NCBI GenBank assembly: GCA_963798655.1
Contig: CAWCUH010000004.1
Coordinates: 1,116,001-1,180,000, forward strand
Direction of reading: 5' to 3'
From: CAVSMC01 sp963798655
GTDB taxonomy: Bacteria; Pseudomonadota; Gammaproteobacteria; Burkholderiales; Casimicrobiaceae
DNA length: 64,000 nt
Position 1 is the first letter of the stretch. Every line of letters starts with the position of its first letter. Positions 9,283-17,670 of this stretch are shown in pieces. The translations under genes and the position numbers were made by a program. The notes beneath the pieces are model-generated. The model had not been told where the DNA came from. It worked only from the letters and a program-made list of their open reading frames with translations, and did not search any database.

Positions 9283-10584
9283 CTAGCGCACGCCGCCTGG
9301 CGACTCCGGCGGCGGGGTGTCCGCCTGTGCGCTCGGCTCCGCGCCGGCCGCATCGGCCTGCGTGGTTGGCGCGTCGGCCGCCGGCTGCGTCGTTTCGTTG
9401 CCGGTGTCGCGCGCGGCGTCCGCGCGCGCCGCGGCGCGCCGCTTCGCGCGCTTCGGCGACTGCTCGAAAAGATCGCGGTACAGGAGCACGAGCGCGAGCG
9501 TGAGCGCGGCGCGCGAGCGCGCGAGCATCGCCGAGCGCGCGTTGCCGCCCATGCGCGTGCGTGTCGGTGCGTCGAGCAGCGCCTGCATCTGCAACGCGAT
9601 GTCGGCAGCACTCGCTTTTGCGCAGACGAGGCCGGCGTCGTGCGCGAGCGCGACCTCGGCCGCGCTCGACGCCGACGTCGTGACAATCGGAAGCTCGCAT
9701 GCCATCGCGGCGAACACGTCGGTCGGGCTCGCGTCGTAGCGCGTCGGCCAGACGAACGCGTCGGCGGCGGCGAGCAGCCGGCGCACGTCGTCGCGCGCTC
9801 CGCAGAACGTCACGCGCTGCGAAACGCCGAGCGTCTGCGCGAGCCGCCGGTGCCGTGCTTCGTGCGAGTCGGCACCGGCAACGATCAGCTGCGCGGCCGC
9901 CGGAAGCTGTGCGAGGGCCGCCATCGCGATCGGCAGCCCGTGCCATTCGTACGGCGAGCCGGCGAACAGGAACACGACGGCCTCGGCGTCGATTCCGTAG
10001 CGGCCGCGCGTCGCCGTTCTTTCGCTCTGCGCGCCGCGATTGAACATGTCGGTGTCCACGGCGTGCGGGATCACCTTGAGCTTGTGGTCGGCGACGCCGT
10101 AGGTTCGTTGCAGCTCGTCGCGTATCTTTTCGGACGGGCACACGACCGCGCGCAGCCATCGGCTCGCGAACAGCCGCTGCTCGGTTCGCAGCCGCTGCAG
10201 CATCGAGATGCTCGTGCGGGCGCGAAGCCGCGACCGCGGATCGCTCACATGGATCGCCGCGGCAAACCGTGCCGCCTGCACGCCGTCGTCGCAGCAGTAG
10301 ACATCGCAGCACTCGACCAGCGCGTGCGAGACGACGAGATCGGCGCGCGCTTCGGCAATCGCCTCGCAGACGTTGTGCGCGAAGCTCGCCGAACGCCAGA
10401 ACGCGCCGACGCCGGCGGTGGGCACCGGCTTCGACTCGATCAGTTGCAGCCGCGTCGCGAGCGGTCCCGGCGCAAACGCGGAGATCGCGACGTCGCGCTC
10501 GAGCAGCGCCTCGAGCGCATCCTCGTAATGGCGCTCGTCGTCGGCGTACTGGCGCGCGTCGGCGCGCACGACGGCGAGCCTCAT
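9283..10584 (-). CDS. GT4-family LPS glycosyltransferase
   Basis: 433 residues from ATG 10584. A GT-B glycosyltransferase resembling RfaG-type core enzymes: MRLAVVRADARQ N-terminus, SFAHNVCEAIAEARADLVVSH, VVCPSEKIRDELQRTYGV, VIPHAVDTDMFNRG, FAGSPYEWHGLPIAMAAL, then PTRYDASPTDVFAAMACELP for the nucleotide-sugar site. Residues from about 380 onward form a low-complexity Lys/Arg then Ala/Thr/Pro-rich tail that is not part of the fold. Its ATG overlaps the stop of the heptosyltransferase gene upstream (ATGA), so the two are translated together, followed by msbA. Likely LPS core synthesis; the sugar transferred is unknown. Confidence 0.82.
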   Translation of the reverse strand: MRLAVVRADARQYADDERHYEDALEALLERDVAISAFAPGPLATRLQLIESKPVPTAGVGAFWRSASFAHNVCEAIAEARADLVVSHALVECCDVYCCDDGVQAARFAAAIHVSDPRSRLRARTSISMLQRLRTEQRLFASRWLRAVVCPSEKIRDELQRTYGVADHKLKVIPHAVDTDMFNRGAQSERTATRGRYGIDAEAVVFLFAGSPYEWHGLPIAMAALAQLPAAAQLIVAGADSHEARHRRLAQTLGVSQRVTFCGARDDVRRLLAAADAFVWPTRYDASPTDVFAAMACELPIVTTSASSAAEVALAHDAGLVCAKASAADIALQMQALLDAPTRTRMGGNARSAMLARSRAALTLALVLLYRDLFEQSPKRAKRRAAARADAARDTGNETTQPAADAPTTQADAAGAEPSAQADTPPPESPGGVR

Positions 10585-11705
10585 GTCGATCCTCGCGTCG
10601 CCGCCAGCAGGTCGACGACCGCCGCGCGCACCGCGTCCACCGGCAGCGTGGTGAGGCAATCGGACACCTTGCCGCCGCCGCAGCCATCGAGGCCGCATGG
10701 GCGGCACGGATGGACGACCGACGCGACGATCCGGTGCGGCACCTGCCACGGTCCCCACGCGATCTCGCCCGACGGACCGAAGATCGCCACGCACGGTGTC
10801 TGCATCGCCGAGGCGATGTGCATCGGCGCCGAATCGACACCGATGAACAGTCGCGCTCGCGCGGTCAGTGCAGCGAGCTCGGCAAGGTCGAGCGAAGCCG
10901 TGAGATCGACGATTGCAGCGCGGGTCTGCGGTCGCGTGGCGCCGAGCGTCGCGTTGACGAGCGCCTGCTCGGCTGCATCGGGCGCGCCGGTGATGACGAG
11001 GCGATGGCCGTCGAGCGCGAGTCGATCGAGCAGCGCCGCCATGGATGCCGGCGGCCAGCACTTGAACAGCCACCGCGATCCGGGATGCACGTGGATGAAG
11101 CCGCGCGCGGCTACGCCGTGGAGCGCGAGCTTCGCATCGATTGCCGCGACGGCGTCGTCGCCGGGTCGCAGCACGAGCGGCAGATCGCCGGCGAGCGGTT
11201 GCACGCCGATGCGCCGCAGTGCATCGAGATTCTGCTCGACGACGTGGCGCTCGGTGCGCGCCGGCAGCGCGAAGAAATGCGTGAACCCTCGTCGCCACAG
11301 CGCGCGCAAGCGCCGCGTGCCGCGCTCGCGGGTCACCGCGTGCCGCGGCCGAAGGAGCCATGCGAGCGCGAGCCCGCGCGGATGCTCGGTGAGGTGCACG
11401 AGCAGATCGTAGTGACGCGCGCGCAGGCCGGATAGCAGCTCGCGTTCGGCGGCGAGCTGCGCGAACACGCCCTGTTTCTTCCAGCGGCGGTCCACCGTGT
11501 GGATGCGCGCGATCGACGGATGATGGGCGAGCATCGGCAGCGTTTCGCGGTAGACGAGCGCATCGATCTCGGCATGCGGCGCGGCGTGCGCGAGCGTCGT
11601 GAACACCGGAGATGCGAGCAGCACGTCGCCGTGGTGGCGAAGCTTGGTTACCAGCACGCGGCGAATCGACGCTGGATCGACGGCGTCGGACAGCGGACTC
11701 GACAT
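10581..11705 (-). CDS. waaQ: Heptosyltransferase III-like GT9 enzyme
   Basis: 374 residues from ATG 11705. It matches the GT9 WaaQ/RfaQ heptosyltransferase pattern: IRRVLVTKLRHHGDVLLASP (N-terminal loop), RHYDLLVHLTEHPRGLALAW, FIHVHPGSRWLFKCWPPASM, LFIGVDSAPMHIASAMQTPC and FGPSGEIAWGPW. The C-terminal Cys-containing CRPCGLDGCGGGKVSDCL is also common in RfaQ-like proteins. It would transfer heptose from ADP-heptose to a heptose of the LPS inner core. First gene of a waaQ-GT4-msbA unit, and its stop overlaps the next ATG. The symbol is by similarity only. Its 5' end is divergent from argB with about 175 bases between. Confidence 0.8.
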   Translation of the reverse strand: MSSPLSDAVDPASIRRVLVTKLRHHGDVLLASPVFTTLAHAAPHAEIDALVYRETLPMLAHHPSIARIHTVDRRWKKQGVFAQLAAERELLSGLRARHYDLLVHLTEHPRGLALAWLLRPRHAVTRERGTRRLRALWRRGFTHFFALPARTERHVVEQNLDALRRIGVQPLAGDLPLVLRPGDDAVAAIDAKLALHGVAARGFIHVHPGSRWLFKCWPPASMAALLDRLALDGHRLVITGAPDAAEQALVNATLGATRPQTRAAIVDLTASLDLAELAALTARARLFIGVDSAPMHIASAMQTPCVAIFGPSGEIAWGPWQVPHRIVASVVHPCRPCGLDGCGGGKVSDCLTTLPVDAVRAAVVDLLAATRGST

Positions 11706-11819
11706 GGCGGGCACGATAGCAAAAAACGCGCAGGGACACGCGGCAATCGTTTCGCTCCAGCGAGGGCTCACTCGCGGCGACGAGCGCGCCCGCGTCACAT
11801 TCGCGCTCGTCGGTTCCGG

Positions 11820-11825
11820 TAGAAT
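11820..11825 (+). promoter_or_regulatory. Candidate -10 box for argB
   Basis: TAGAAT lies about 57 bases upstream of the argB ATG in the 176-base divergent gap with waaQ. The -35 region is poor (GTCACA 20 bases upstream). Weak. Confidence 0.3.
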
Positions 11826-11881
11826 GAGGCCGTCCAGCCGACGGTGCGCGCCGGCGGGTGCGCGCCAAACCTCCGCTTACG

Positions 11882-12784
11882 ATGCCGATCGACGCCGTCA
11901 ACGCCGCCGTCAAGGCGCAGATCCTTGCCGAGGCGCTGCCGTACATCCAGCGCTTCCACGACAAGGCGATCGTCGTGAAGTACGGCGGCAACGCGATGAC
12001 CGAGGACGCACTCAAGGCCGGATTCGCGCGCGACGTCGTGATGCTGAAGCTCGTCGGCATGAACCCGGTGATCGTGCACGGCGGCGGCCCGCAGATCGGC
12101 GAGCTGTTGACGAAGATGGGGATCAAGAGCGAGTTCCGCCGGGGAATGCGCGTCACCGACGAGCGCGTGATGAACGTCGTCGAGATGGTGCTGGGCGAGT
12201 TGAACCAGGAGATCGTCGGGCTCATCAACCAGCACGGCGGCAAGGCGGTCGGGCTCACCGGGCAGGACGGCGCGTTCATTCATGCGCGCAAGATGCTGCT
12301 TGCACCCGAAGACGGCGAAGAGCCGGTCGACATCGGCTTCGTCGGCGAGATCGAGCGCATCGATCCCGAGATCATCCAGCTGCTCGACTCGCGTGACTTC
12401 ATTCCGGTCGTCGCGCCGATCGGCGTCGGCGCCGACGGCATCGCGTACAACATCAACGCCGATCTCGTCGCGGGCAAGCTCGCCGAGACGCTGAAGGCGG
12501 AGAAGCTCGTGCTGCTGACGAACACGACCGGCGTGCTCGACAAGTTCGGCAATCTGTTGACCGGGCTGTCGGCGACGGAGATCGACCGGCTGTTTGCCGA
12601 CGGCACGATCTCGGGCGGCATGCTGCCGAAGATCGGCTCGGCGCTCGATGCGGTGAAGAACGGCGTCGCGAGCTCGCACATCATCGACGGCCGTGTCGAG
12701 CACGCGCTGCTGCTCGAGGTGTTGACGAACGAAGGTGTCGGAACAATGATTCGCGCGGACGAGCGGCCGGCGAACGGCTGCTAG
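11882..12784 (+). CDS. argB: Acetylglutamate kinase
   Basis: 300 residues from ATG 11882. An earlier GTG at 11858 would add eight poorly conserved residues, so I prefer the ATG. Catalyses ATP-dependent phosphorylation of N-acetyl-L-glutamate, the second step of arginine synthesis, in the cytoplasm. Amino-acid kinase fold landmarks: IVVKYGGNAM near residue 30, VIVHGGGPQIGELLTKMG, the substrate loop around GLINQHGGKAVGLTGQDG, NINADLVAGKLAE and GGMLPKIGSALDAVKNGV. It sits directly upstream of slmA, a pairing common in betaproteobacteria. Very confident. Confidence 0.96.
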   Translation: MPIDAVNAAVKAQILAEALPYIQRFHDKAIVVKYGGNAMTEDALKAGFARDVVMLKLVGMNPVIVHGGGPQIGELLTKMGIKSEFRRGMRVTDERVMNVVEMVLGELNQEIVGLINQHGGKAVGLTGQDGAFIHARKMLLAPEDGEEPVDIGFVGEIERIDPEIIQLLDSRDFIPVVAPIGVGADGIAYNINADLVAGKLAETLKAEKLVLLTNTTGVLDKFGNLLTGLSATEIDRLFADGTISGGMLPKIGSALDAVKNGVASSHIIDGRVEHALLLEVLTNEGVGTMIRADERPANGC

Positions 12785-12834
12785 TTTGCGGCTTCGCCCG
12801 CGCGGCGCGCGGGCGGGCATGGGGAGGCGAGTCG

Positions 12835-13404
12835 ATGGCGGCGAAGCCAGGCGAAAGGCGGCTGCAGATCCTGCAGACACTCGCGGCGATGCTCGAGAGC
12901 CCGCGCGGGGAGAAGGTGACGACGGCCGCGCTCGCGGCGAAGCTCAAGGTGTCGGAAGCTGCGCTCTACCGCCATTTCGCGAGCAAGGCGCAGATGTTCG
13001 AGGGGCTGATCGAGTTCATCGAGTCGACGCTGTTCACGCTGGTGAACAAGATCGCCAGCGAGACGACGGACGGCATCGCGCAGGCGCAACAGATCATCGG
13101 CGTGCTGCTCGCGTTCGCCGAGAAGAATCCCGGCATGACACGCGTTCTGACCGGCGACGCGCTGGTGAACGAGGACGAGCGGCTGCAGCAGCGGATGAAC
13201 CAGCTCTACGAAAGGCTCGAGGCGGCGCTGCGGCAGTCGTTGCGCATCGCGCAGGCAAACGGCGGCTGGGCCGGCGAGCCGGGCGCGGACGCGAACGTGC
13301 TGACGGCGTTCGTGCTCGGCCGCTGGCAGCTCTACGCGAAGAGTGGATTCAAGCGCGCGCCGCAGGAGGGCTGGGACGCGCAGCGGGCGTTTTTGTTCCG
13401 CTAG
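12835..13404 (+). CDS. slmA: Nucleoid occlusion factor SlmA (TetR family)
   Basis: 189 residues. The N-terminal TetR helix-turn-helix spans about residues 8-55 (RRLQILQTLAAML, then VTTAALAAKLKVSEAALYRHFASK). The rest matches SlmA: MFEGLIEFIESTLFTLVNKI and, near the C-terminus, LGRWQLYAKSGFKRAP. SlmA binds DNA sites over the nucleoid and blocks FtsZ polymerisation there, preventing septation over chromosomes. It follows argB by 50 bases, as in Burkholderia-type genomes. The ATG is preceded by GGGGAGG about seven bases upstream. Confidence 0.92.
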   Translation: MAAKPGERRLQILQTLAAMLESPRGEKVTTAALAAKLKVSEAALYRHFASKAQMFEGLIEFIESTLFTLVNKIASETTDGIAQAQQIIGVLLAFAEKNPGMTRVLTGDALVNEDERLQQRMNQLYERLEAALRQSLRIAQANGGWAGEPGADANVLTAFVLGRWQLYAKSGFKRAPQEGWDAQRAFLFR

Positions 13405-13651
13405 CACCGCAACTTACACTGCCAGCGGCCGCATCGCGACGTGCGAGCGCCGGCCGTCGCATCTCGACGCGTGGCGGCGCAATTCACGTCGTCGAGCGGG
13501 GACCCGGTTTGCGGCGGCCAGTCAACCCACGACTGGCCGCGCACAAACCACCCGCTTGCGACGACTGCGCCTGAACGCGTCTTCGCCGCGATCGGGAGGT
13601 GCTCCCGAGTGTGCGCGCTTGCGACGGCGGCAGGGCAGCGCGCAATGTCCG
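13405..13651. other. Convergent intergenic region with a long imperfect palindrome
   Basis: No gene is visible between the stops of slmA and the convergent DUF4864-like gene. At 13506-13549 the arms GGTTTGCGGCGGCCAGTC and GACTGGCCGCGCACAAACC pair almost completely around a 7-base loop. Such a stem may stop transcription from both sides, though neither flank has a clear T-run. Confidence 0.5.
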
Positions 13652-14113
13652 TCAGACGGCTTGCACCGTCGACGGCGCGAGCACGCAGCCGGCGATCTTC
13701 CAGCGGCCGTCGTGCTTTTCCATCGTGTACAGCGCAACGACGACGCTGTTGTCCCGCGCGATCAGCCGCAGCGGTTGAATCACGCGTCCGTCGATCACCG
13801 CGCCTTCGAGGAACTCGGTGTAGCGCGCGCTCAGCAGCGCCGAATAGCCCTGGCGCACCATCCGGATGAACGTCGGCGCATCGCCGAATTGCGCGTGGAT
13901 GCCGGGCGACGCGTAGCCGAATGCCTTTTCGCCGTCACCCGCCTTGAACGCCGCGAGCTGGTCGCCGACGACCCGCTTGATCGCGCTCCATTCGGACGGT
14001 GCGAGCGGCTGCTCGGCGTCGCTGCCCGCCGCGCTCTGTGCGCCAGCGCAGGCGATCCACGACGCGGCGAGCAGCGCCGCGAGTATCGGCGCAACGCTTC
14101 GGTGCGCGTTCAT
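13652..14113 (-). CDS. Exported DUF4864-like protein
   Basis: 153 residues from ATG 14113. Residues 1-26 look like a Sec signal peptide (ILAALLAASWIACAGAQSA, cleavage near 26). The mature part reads IKRVVGDQLAAFKAGDGEKAF, GYASPGIHAQFGDAPTFIRMV, ALLSARYTEF and ends GRWKIAGCVLAP, resembling the DUF4864 (NTF2-like fold) family of small periplasmic proteins of unknown function. Its ATG overlaps the stop of the MoeB-like gene by four bases (ATGA), so the two are cotranscribed. Function unknown; the family call rests on motif resemblance only. Confidence 0.7.
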   Translation of the reverse strand: MNAHRSVAPILAALLAASWIACAGAQSAAGSDAEQPLAPSEWSAIKRVVGDQLAAFKAGDGEKAFGYASPGIHAQFGDAPTFIRMVRQGYSALLSARYTEFLEGAVIDGRVIQPLRLIARDNSVVVALYTMEKHDGRWKIAGCVLAPSTVQAV

Positions 14114-14883
14114 GCGGCATGCTCGGCATGCGAGCAAACGCTGCACTCGGGATCGCGCGCGACGCGTACTTCGCGCCACTCCATGGCGAGCGCATCGAGC
14201 AGCAGCAACCGGCCGGCGAGTGTTTCGCCGACGCCTGCGACCAGCTTCAGCGTCTCGGCGGCCTGCGTCGCGCCGACGATGCCGACGAGCGGCGCGAACA
14301 CGCCCATGATCGCGCAGCGCATCTCCTCGAGGTCCTCGCTTTCGCCGAACAGGCAGTGGTAGCACGGACTGTCGGCATCGCGCGCGTCGAACACGGCGAT
14401 CTGACCGTCGAAGCGGATGGCGGCGCCCGATACGAGCGGCGTGCGCGCACCGACGCACGCACGGTTCACCGCATGACGCGTGGCGAAGTTGTCGCAGCAG
14501 TCGACGACGACGTCGACGCGCTCGGCGAGCGCGGCGAGCGCGTCGGCGCCGAGCCGCGCCGAAATCGTTTCGATGCGCACGTCGGGATTGATCGATGCGA
14601 GCCGCGCGCGCGCCGCGTCGACCTTGCGATGGCCGACATCGCCGGTCGCATAGAGAATCTGCCGCTGCAGGTTGGTGAGGTCGACGCGATCCGGATCGGC
14701 GAGGGTCAGAGTGCCGATGCCCGCTGCGGCGAGGAAGTGCGCGACAGGAGCGCCGAGACCGCCGGCGCCGACGACGAGCACATGCGCGGCGGCAAATCGC
14801 TGCTGTGCCTCGATGCCGAACTCGGGCAGCAGGATGTGGCGGCTGTAGCGAAGGAGCTGCGCGTCGTCCATGGCAACGGACAT
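14110..14883 (-). CDS. moeB: MoeB/ThiF-family adenylyltransferase
   Basis: 257 residues. E1-like enzyme that adenylates the C-terminal glycine of a ubiquitin-like sulfur carrier (MoaD or ThiS). Visible: LLRYSRHILLPEFG at the N-terminus, the nucleotide loop VLVVGAGGLGAPVAHFLAAA near 30-50, DPDRVDLTNLQRQILY, the catalytic aspartate region VVDCCDNFATRHAVN, and two CxxC zinc pairs, CYHC and CSVC near the C-terminus. No C-terminal rhodanese domain is fused. ATG 14883 or ATG 14871 (MDDAQ) could be the start. MoeB versus ThiF cannot be settled by sequence. The neighbouring ctpA on the same strand matches the usual betaproteobacterial order. Confidence 0.85.
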   Translation of the reverse strand: MSVAMDDAQLLRYSRHILLPEFGIEAQQRFAAAHVLVVGAGGLGAPVAHFLAAAGIGTLTLADPDRVDLTNLQRQILYATGDVGHRKVDAARARLASINPDVRIETISARLGADALAALAERVDVVVDCCDNFATRHAVNRACVGARTPLVSGAAIRFDGQIAVFDARDADSPCYHCLFGESEDLEEMRCAIMGVFAPLVGIVGATQAAETLKLVAGVGETLAGRLLLLDALAMEWREVRVARDPECSVCSHAEHAA

Positions 14884-14959
14884 TATGCCGCAGCGCGTAC
14901 CGGCGACGAGTGCGCGCGGCGTCGCCAAGAAAGGCACCCGCAACCGGGGCTGCGCCGGC

Positions 14960-14988
14960 AAAAAGAACGCCCGGCGGAGCCGGGCGTT
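14960..14988 (-). terminator. Rho-independent terminator of ctpA
   Basis: A 10-bp stem AACGCCCGGC/GCCGGGCGTT with loop GGA at 14966-14988 is followed on the minus strand by TTTTT (A-run at 14960-14964). It lies 28 bases below the ctpA stop and just above the MoeB-like gene, separating the two. Confidence 0.85.
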
Positions 14989-15016
14989 GCGTGGAACCAG
15001 GACAGCGCGGGCAAGC

Positions 15017-16456
15017 CTACTGCGTCTTGGCCTCCGCCGAGACGGCTTTGGCGGATGCGATCACCGGCAAGCCCTTCAGCTGATTCATCGCCTGATGGAG
15101 CTGAAAGTCGTCGGTGGCGCCGAACTCGAAGCGCGGGGGCCCGACTTCGGCCTTGACGCCTTCCTTCGGCTGCGATGGCGCGACCTTCGTCTGCTGCAGC
15201 GACGGATCGGCGGAGGCGCCCGGTGGTGCGCTGCCGGCGGTCTTGTCGAGCTGCTTCGCGCGCTCGAGATGACCTTCGAGGTTCGCTTCACGGATGCGGT
15301 TCGGCGAGTCGCGGCCATCGTCGACGTAGACGTCCGGCTCGATGCCCTTCGCCTGGATCGAGCGGCCGGCCGGCGTGTAGTAGCGCGCCGTCGTGAGCTT
15401 GAGCCCCGCGTTGTTCGACAGCGGCAGGATCGTCTGCACCGAGCCCTTGCCGAACGTCTGCGTACCCATGACCATCGCGCGCTTGTGGTCCTGCAGCGCG
15501 CCGGCGACGATCTCGGATGCCGACGCCGTTCCGCCGTCGACGAGCACGACCATCGGCACGTTCTTCACGCCGGGCGGCAGATCCTTGAAGTAATCCTCGC
15601 CGCGGCGCGTGTAGTCCTCGCGGCGGGCGGCAAGACGCATGCGGGCATCGGGCGTGCGGCCGTCGGTGTAGACCACGAGCGAGTCCTTCGCGAGGAACGC
15701 GGCCGACACGGCGACCGCCTGGTTCAGCAGCCCGCCCGGATCGCTGCGCACGTCGAGCACGAGGCCCTTGAGCTCGCCCTGCTTGTAGAAATCCTTGATC
15801 GCCCGGGCGAGGTCCTCGCCGGTGCGCTCCTGGAAGCTCCTGATGCGGATGTAGCCGTATCCTGGCTCCAGCATCTTCGCGCGAACGCTCTTGACGTTGA
15901 TCTCTTCGCGCTGCAGCGTGAAGGTGAGCGGCTGGTCGACTTCCTTGCGCACGATCGTCAGCACGACGGACGTGCCGGGCTTGCCGCGCATCTTGTCGAC
16001 CGCCTTGGACAGCGCGATGCCGCGCGTGGCGAGGTCGTCGATCTTGACGATAAGGTCGCCGGCCTTGACGCCGGCGCGGTACGCCGGCGTATCCTCGATC
16101 GGCGAGATCACGCGCACGACGCTGTCCTCGATGCCGACCTCGATGCCGAGGCCGCCGAACTTGCCTTGCGTCGAGACCTGCAGCTCCTTGAACGCGTCGG
16201 CGTCGAGGAAGTCGGAATGCGGGTCGAGCCCGTGCACCATTCCGATGATGGCTTCCTTGATCAGCTTCTCGTCCGAGACCGGCTCGACGTAGTCGCTCTT
16301 GATCTTGCCGAATACCGCCGAAAGCAGCTGCAGATCCTCGTAGGGGATCGGCGTTTTCTGCTCGCGCTGCGCGACCGCCGAGAAATTGAGCGAGAGCAGG
16401 ACGCCCAGGACCGCGCCCAACCCGATCAACCCAGCCTTTTTCCAACCATTGCCCAT
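15017..16456 (-). CDS. ctpA: C-terminal processing protease (S41), CtpA/Prc type
   Basis: 479 residues from ATG 16456. An N-terminal signal or anchor segment spans about residues 8-30 (AGLIGLGAVLGVLLSLNFSAVAQ, too long to be cytosolic). Then a PDZ domain (GLGIEVGIEDSVVRVISPIE through GVKAGDLIVKIDD) at about 95-175. The S41 protease domain has the catalytic Ser in GGTASASEIVAGAL (about 313) and Lys in GTQTFGKGSVQTI (about 338). It trims C-termini of periplasmic proteins. A Pro/Lys-rich linker and conserved tail follow. Closed by the terminator at 14960-14988. Confidence 0.93.
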   Translation of the reverse strand: MGNGWKKAGLIGLGAVLGVLLSLNFSAVAQREQKTPIPYEDLQLLSAVFGKIKSDYVEPVSDEKLIKEAIIGMVHGLDPHSDFLDADAFKELQVSTQGKFGGLGIEVGIEDSVVRVISPIEDTPAYRAGVKAGDLIVKIDDLATRGIALSKAVDKMRGKPGTSVVLTIVRKEVDQPLTFTLQREEINVKSVRAKMLEPGYGYIRIRSFQERTGEDLARAIKDFYKQGELKGLVLDVRSDPGGLLNQAVAVSAAFLAKDSLVVYTDGRTPDARMRLAARREDYTRRGEDYFKDLPPGVKNVPMVVLVDGGTASASEIVAGALQDHKRAMVMGTQTFGKGSVQTILPLSNNAGLKLTTARYYTPAGRSIQAKGIEPDVYVDDGRDSPNRIREANLEGHLERAKQLDKTAGSAPPGASADPSLQQTKVAPSQPKEGVKAEVGPPRFEFGATDDFQLHQAMNQLKGLPVIASAKAVSAEAKTQ

Positions 16457-16914
16457 CGCTCTTCCTCCGGCCGCGCGCGCGGTGCGCACGAATCGAGCCG
16501 CTCTCGTTGACCCACCGGAAATGCGCTAAGAATTACCGGCGCCCCCGTACCGTCGCAGCAGTATACGCTCGCATTCGACGCTGCCAAGCGTCCGGCGATC
16601 GGCCACTCGAACGATCGAAAACGCGGCGCTCGGCAGGCCCGAGAACGACGCAGGAACCGAGCCATCCGCGCGCTGCACGGCCACGGACGCGGCGGCACCA
16701 GCCGGCCGGCAGCGCTTCGCCGACCGGCGGCTCGGGTCTCGTTTCGATCACTGGGTGCAAACCCCTGCCGGGTGGCGCACGCGCGCACGTTCTGCCGTCC
16801 CCGTTGGGGTGTAAAAACTGCAGCGAGTTCCGTTTTGCGGCCGGTGGGCGCCGCCAAAAAGTCCGCGCACGCCGCTCTTGCTATCATTTCGGTTTCCCCG
16901 GCCTTCCACCCTCA
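16457..16914. other. Gene-poor stretch between ctpA and the rhodanese gene
   Basis: About 458 bases in the divergent gap between ctpA and the rhodanese gene hold no reading frame that I can defend. Both strands stay open in places because the GC content is high, but no known motif appears. TATCAT at 16882-16887 may be a -10 box for the rhodanese-grxC pair. In related genomes a phosphoglycerate mutase gene often sits about here; I see no trace of it. Confidence 0.4.
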
Positions 16915-17325
16915 ATGTCGTTCATCCGCGAGAACTGGCTGCTGATCCTCGTCATGTTCGCGTCGGGCGCGATGCTCGTCTGGCCGCTCGTCCAGCGGCG
17001 CCTGTCGCCGATGAAGGAAATCGGCAATCTCAATGCGACGCACCTGATCAACCATCGCGACGCGCTGCTCCTCGACGTGCGCGAGCCCGCCGAGTACCAG
17101 CAGGGACGGCTGCCGAAGGCGTTGCACATCCCGCTGTCGCAGCTCGACAGCCGGGCCGGCGAGCTCACCAAATACAAGGCGCGGCCGGTCGTCGCCTATT
17201 GCGCGTCCGGCAACCGCAGCCGCATGGCGGGGGGCGCGCTCGCGAAGTTGGGCTTTGCCGAGATCTATCACCTGCATGGAGGCTATCGCGCCTGGAAGGA
17301 CGCGGGTCTGCCGGTCGAGAAATAG
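16915..17325 (+). CDS. Membrane-anchored rhodanese-like sulfurtransferase
   Basis: 136 residues. Residues 7-26 form one transmembrane helix (WLLILVMFASGAMLVWPLV). The rhodanese domain follows: LLLDVREPAEYQQGRLPKAL, then the active-site loop CASGNRS with Cys96, and LHGGYRAWKDAGLPVE. It may carry persulfide or act in redox or sulfur transfer; the substrate is not evident. It sits three bases upstream of grxC and in the run rhodanese-grxC-secB that is conserved in many betaproteobacteria. Confidence 0.88.
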   Translation: MSFIRENWLLILVMFASGAMLVWPLVQRRLSPMKEIGNLNATHLINHRDALLLDVREPAEYQQGRLPKALHIPLSQLDSRAGELTKYKARPVVAYCASGNRSRMAGGALAKLGFAEIYHLHGGYRAWKDAGLPVEK

Positions 17326-17328
17326 CCG

Positions 17329-17631
17329 ATGAGCGCGCCGGCGATCACGATGTACGCGACCGCCGTGTGCCCTTACTGCGTTCAGGCGGAGCGCCTGCTT
17401 CGCGCCAAGGGCATCACCGCGATCACCAAGATCCGCGTCGACCTCGATCCGGGCGAACGGCAGGCGATGATGGCGAAAACGGGCCGGCGCACGGTGCCGC
17501 AGATCTACATCGGCGATCGCCACGTCGGCGGCTACGAGGATCTGGTCGCGCTCGAGCGCGCGGGAAGGCTCGAAGCGATGCTCGCTGGCGAGGCGGTGGA
17601 CGAACCCGCGGGCCAGCCGCCGGTCGGGTAA
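17329..17631 (+). CDS. grxC: Glutaredoxin 3
   Basis: 100 residues. Glutaredoxin fold with active-site CPYC (Cys14, Cys17) in TAVCPYCVQAERLLRAKG, the cis-Pro segment TGRRTVPQIYIG and the GSH-binding HVGGYEDLVAL. It reduces disulfides and mixed disulfides with glutathione in the cytosol. About 14 residues longer than E. coli GrxC, through an acidic Pro-rich tail. Start three bases after the rhodanese stop. Confidence 0.94.
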   Translation: MSAPAITMYATAVCPYCVQAERLLRAKGITAITKIRVDLDPGERQAMMAKTGRRTVPQIYIGDRHVGGYEDLVALERAGRLEAMLAGEAVDEPAGQPPVG

Positions 17632-17634
17632 AAT
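17629..17634 (+). promoter_or_regulatory. Candidate -10 box for secB
   Basis: TAAAAT, overlapping the grxC stop codon, lies about 37 bases before the secB ATG. The longer string TAAAATTCCACGTTT is nearly repeated before ctaB (34817 onward). No strong -35. Confidence 0.3.
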
Positions 17635-17670
17635 TCCACGTTTAGCCTCGTACCGCGAAGGATTGGCATC

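Noticed and set aside
16507..16914. Upstream extension of the rhodanese frame
   Set aside because: Arg/Pro-rich translation without motifs; the ATG at 16915 directly precedes the membrane helix expected for this family.
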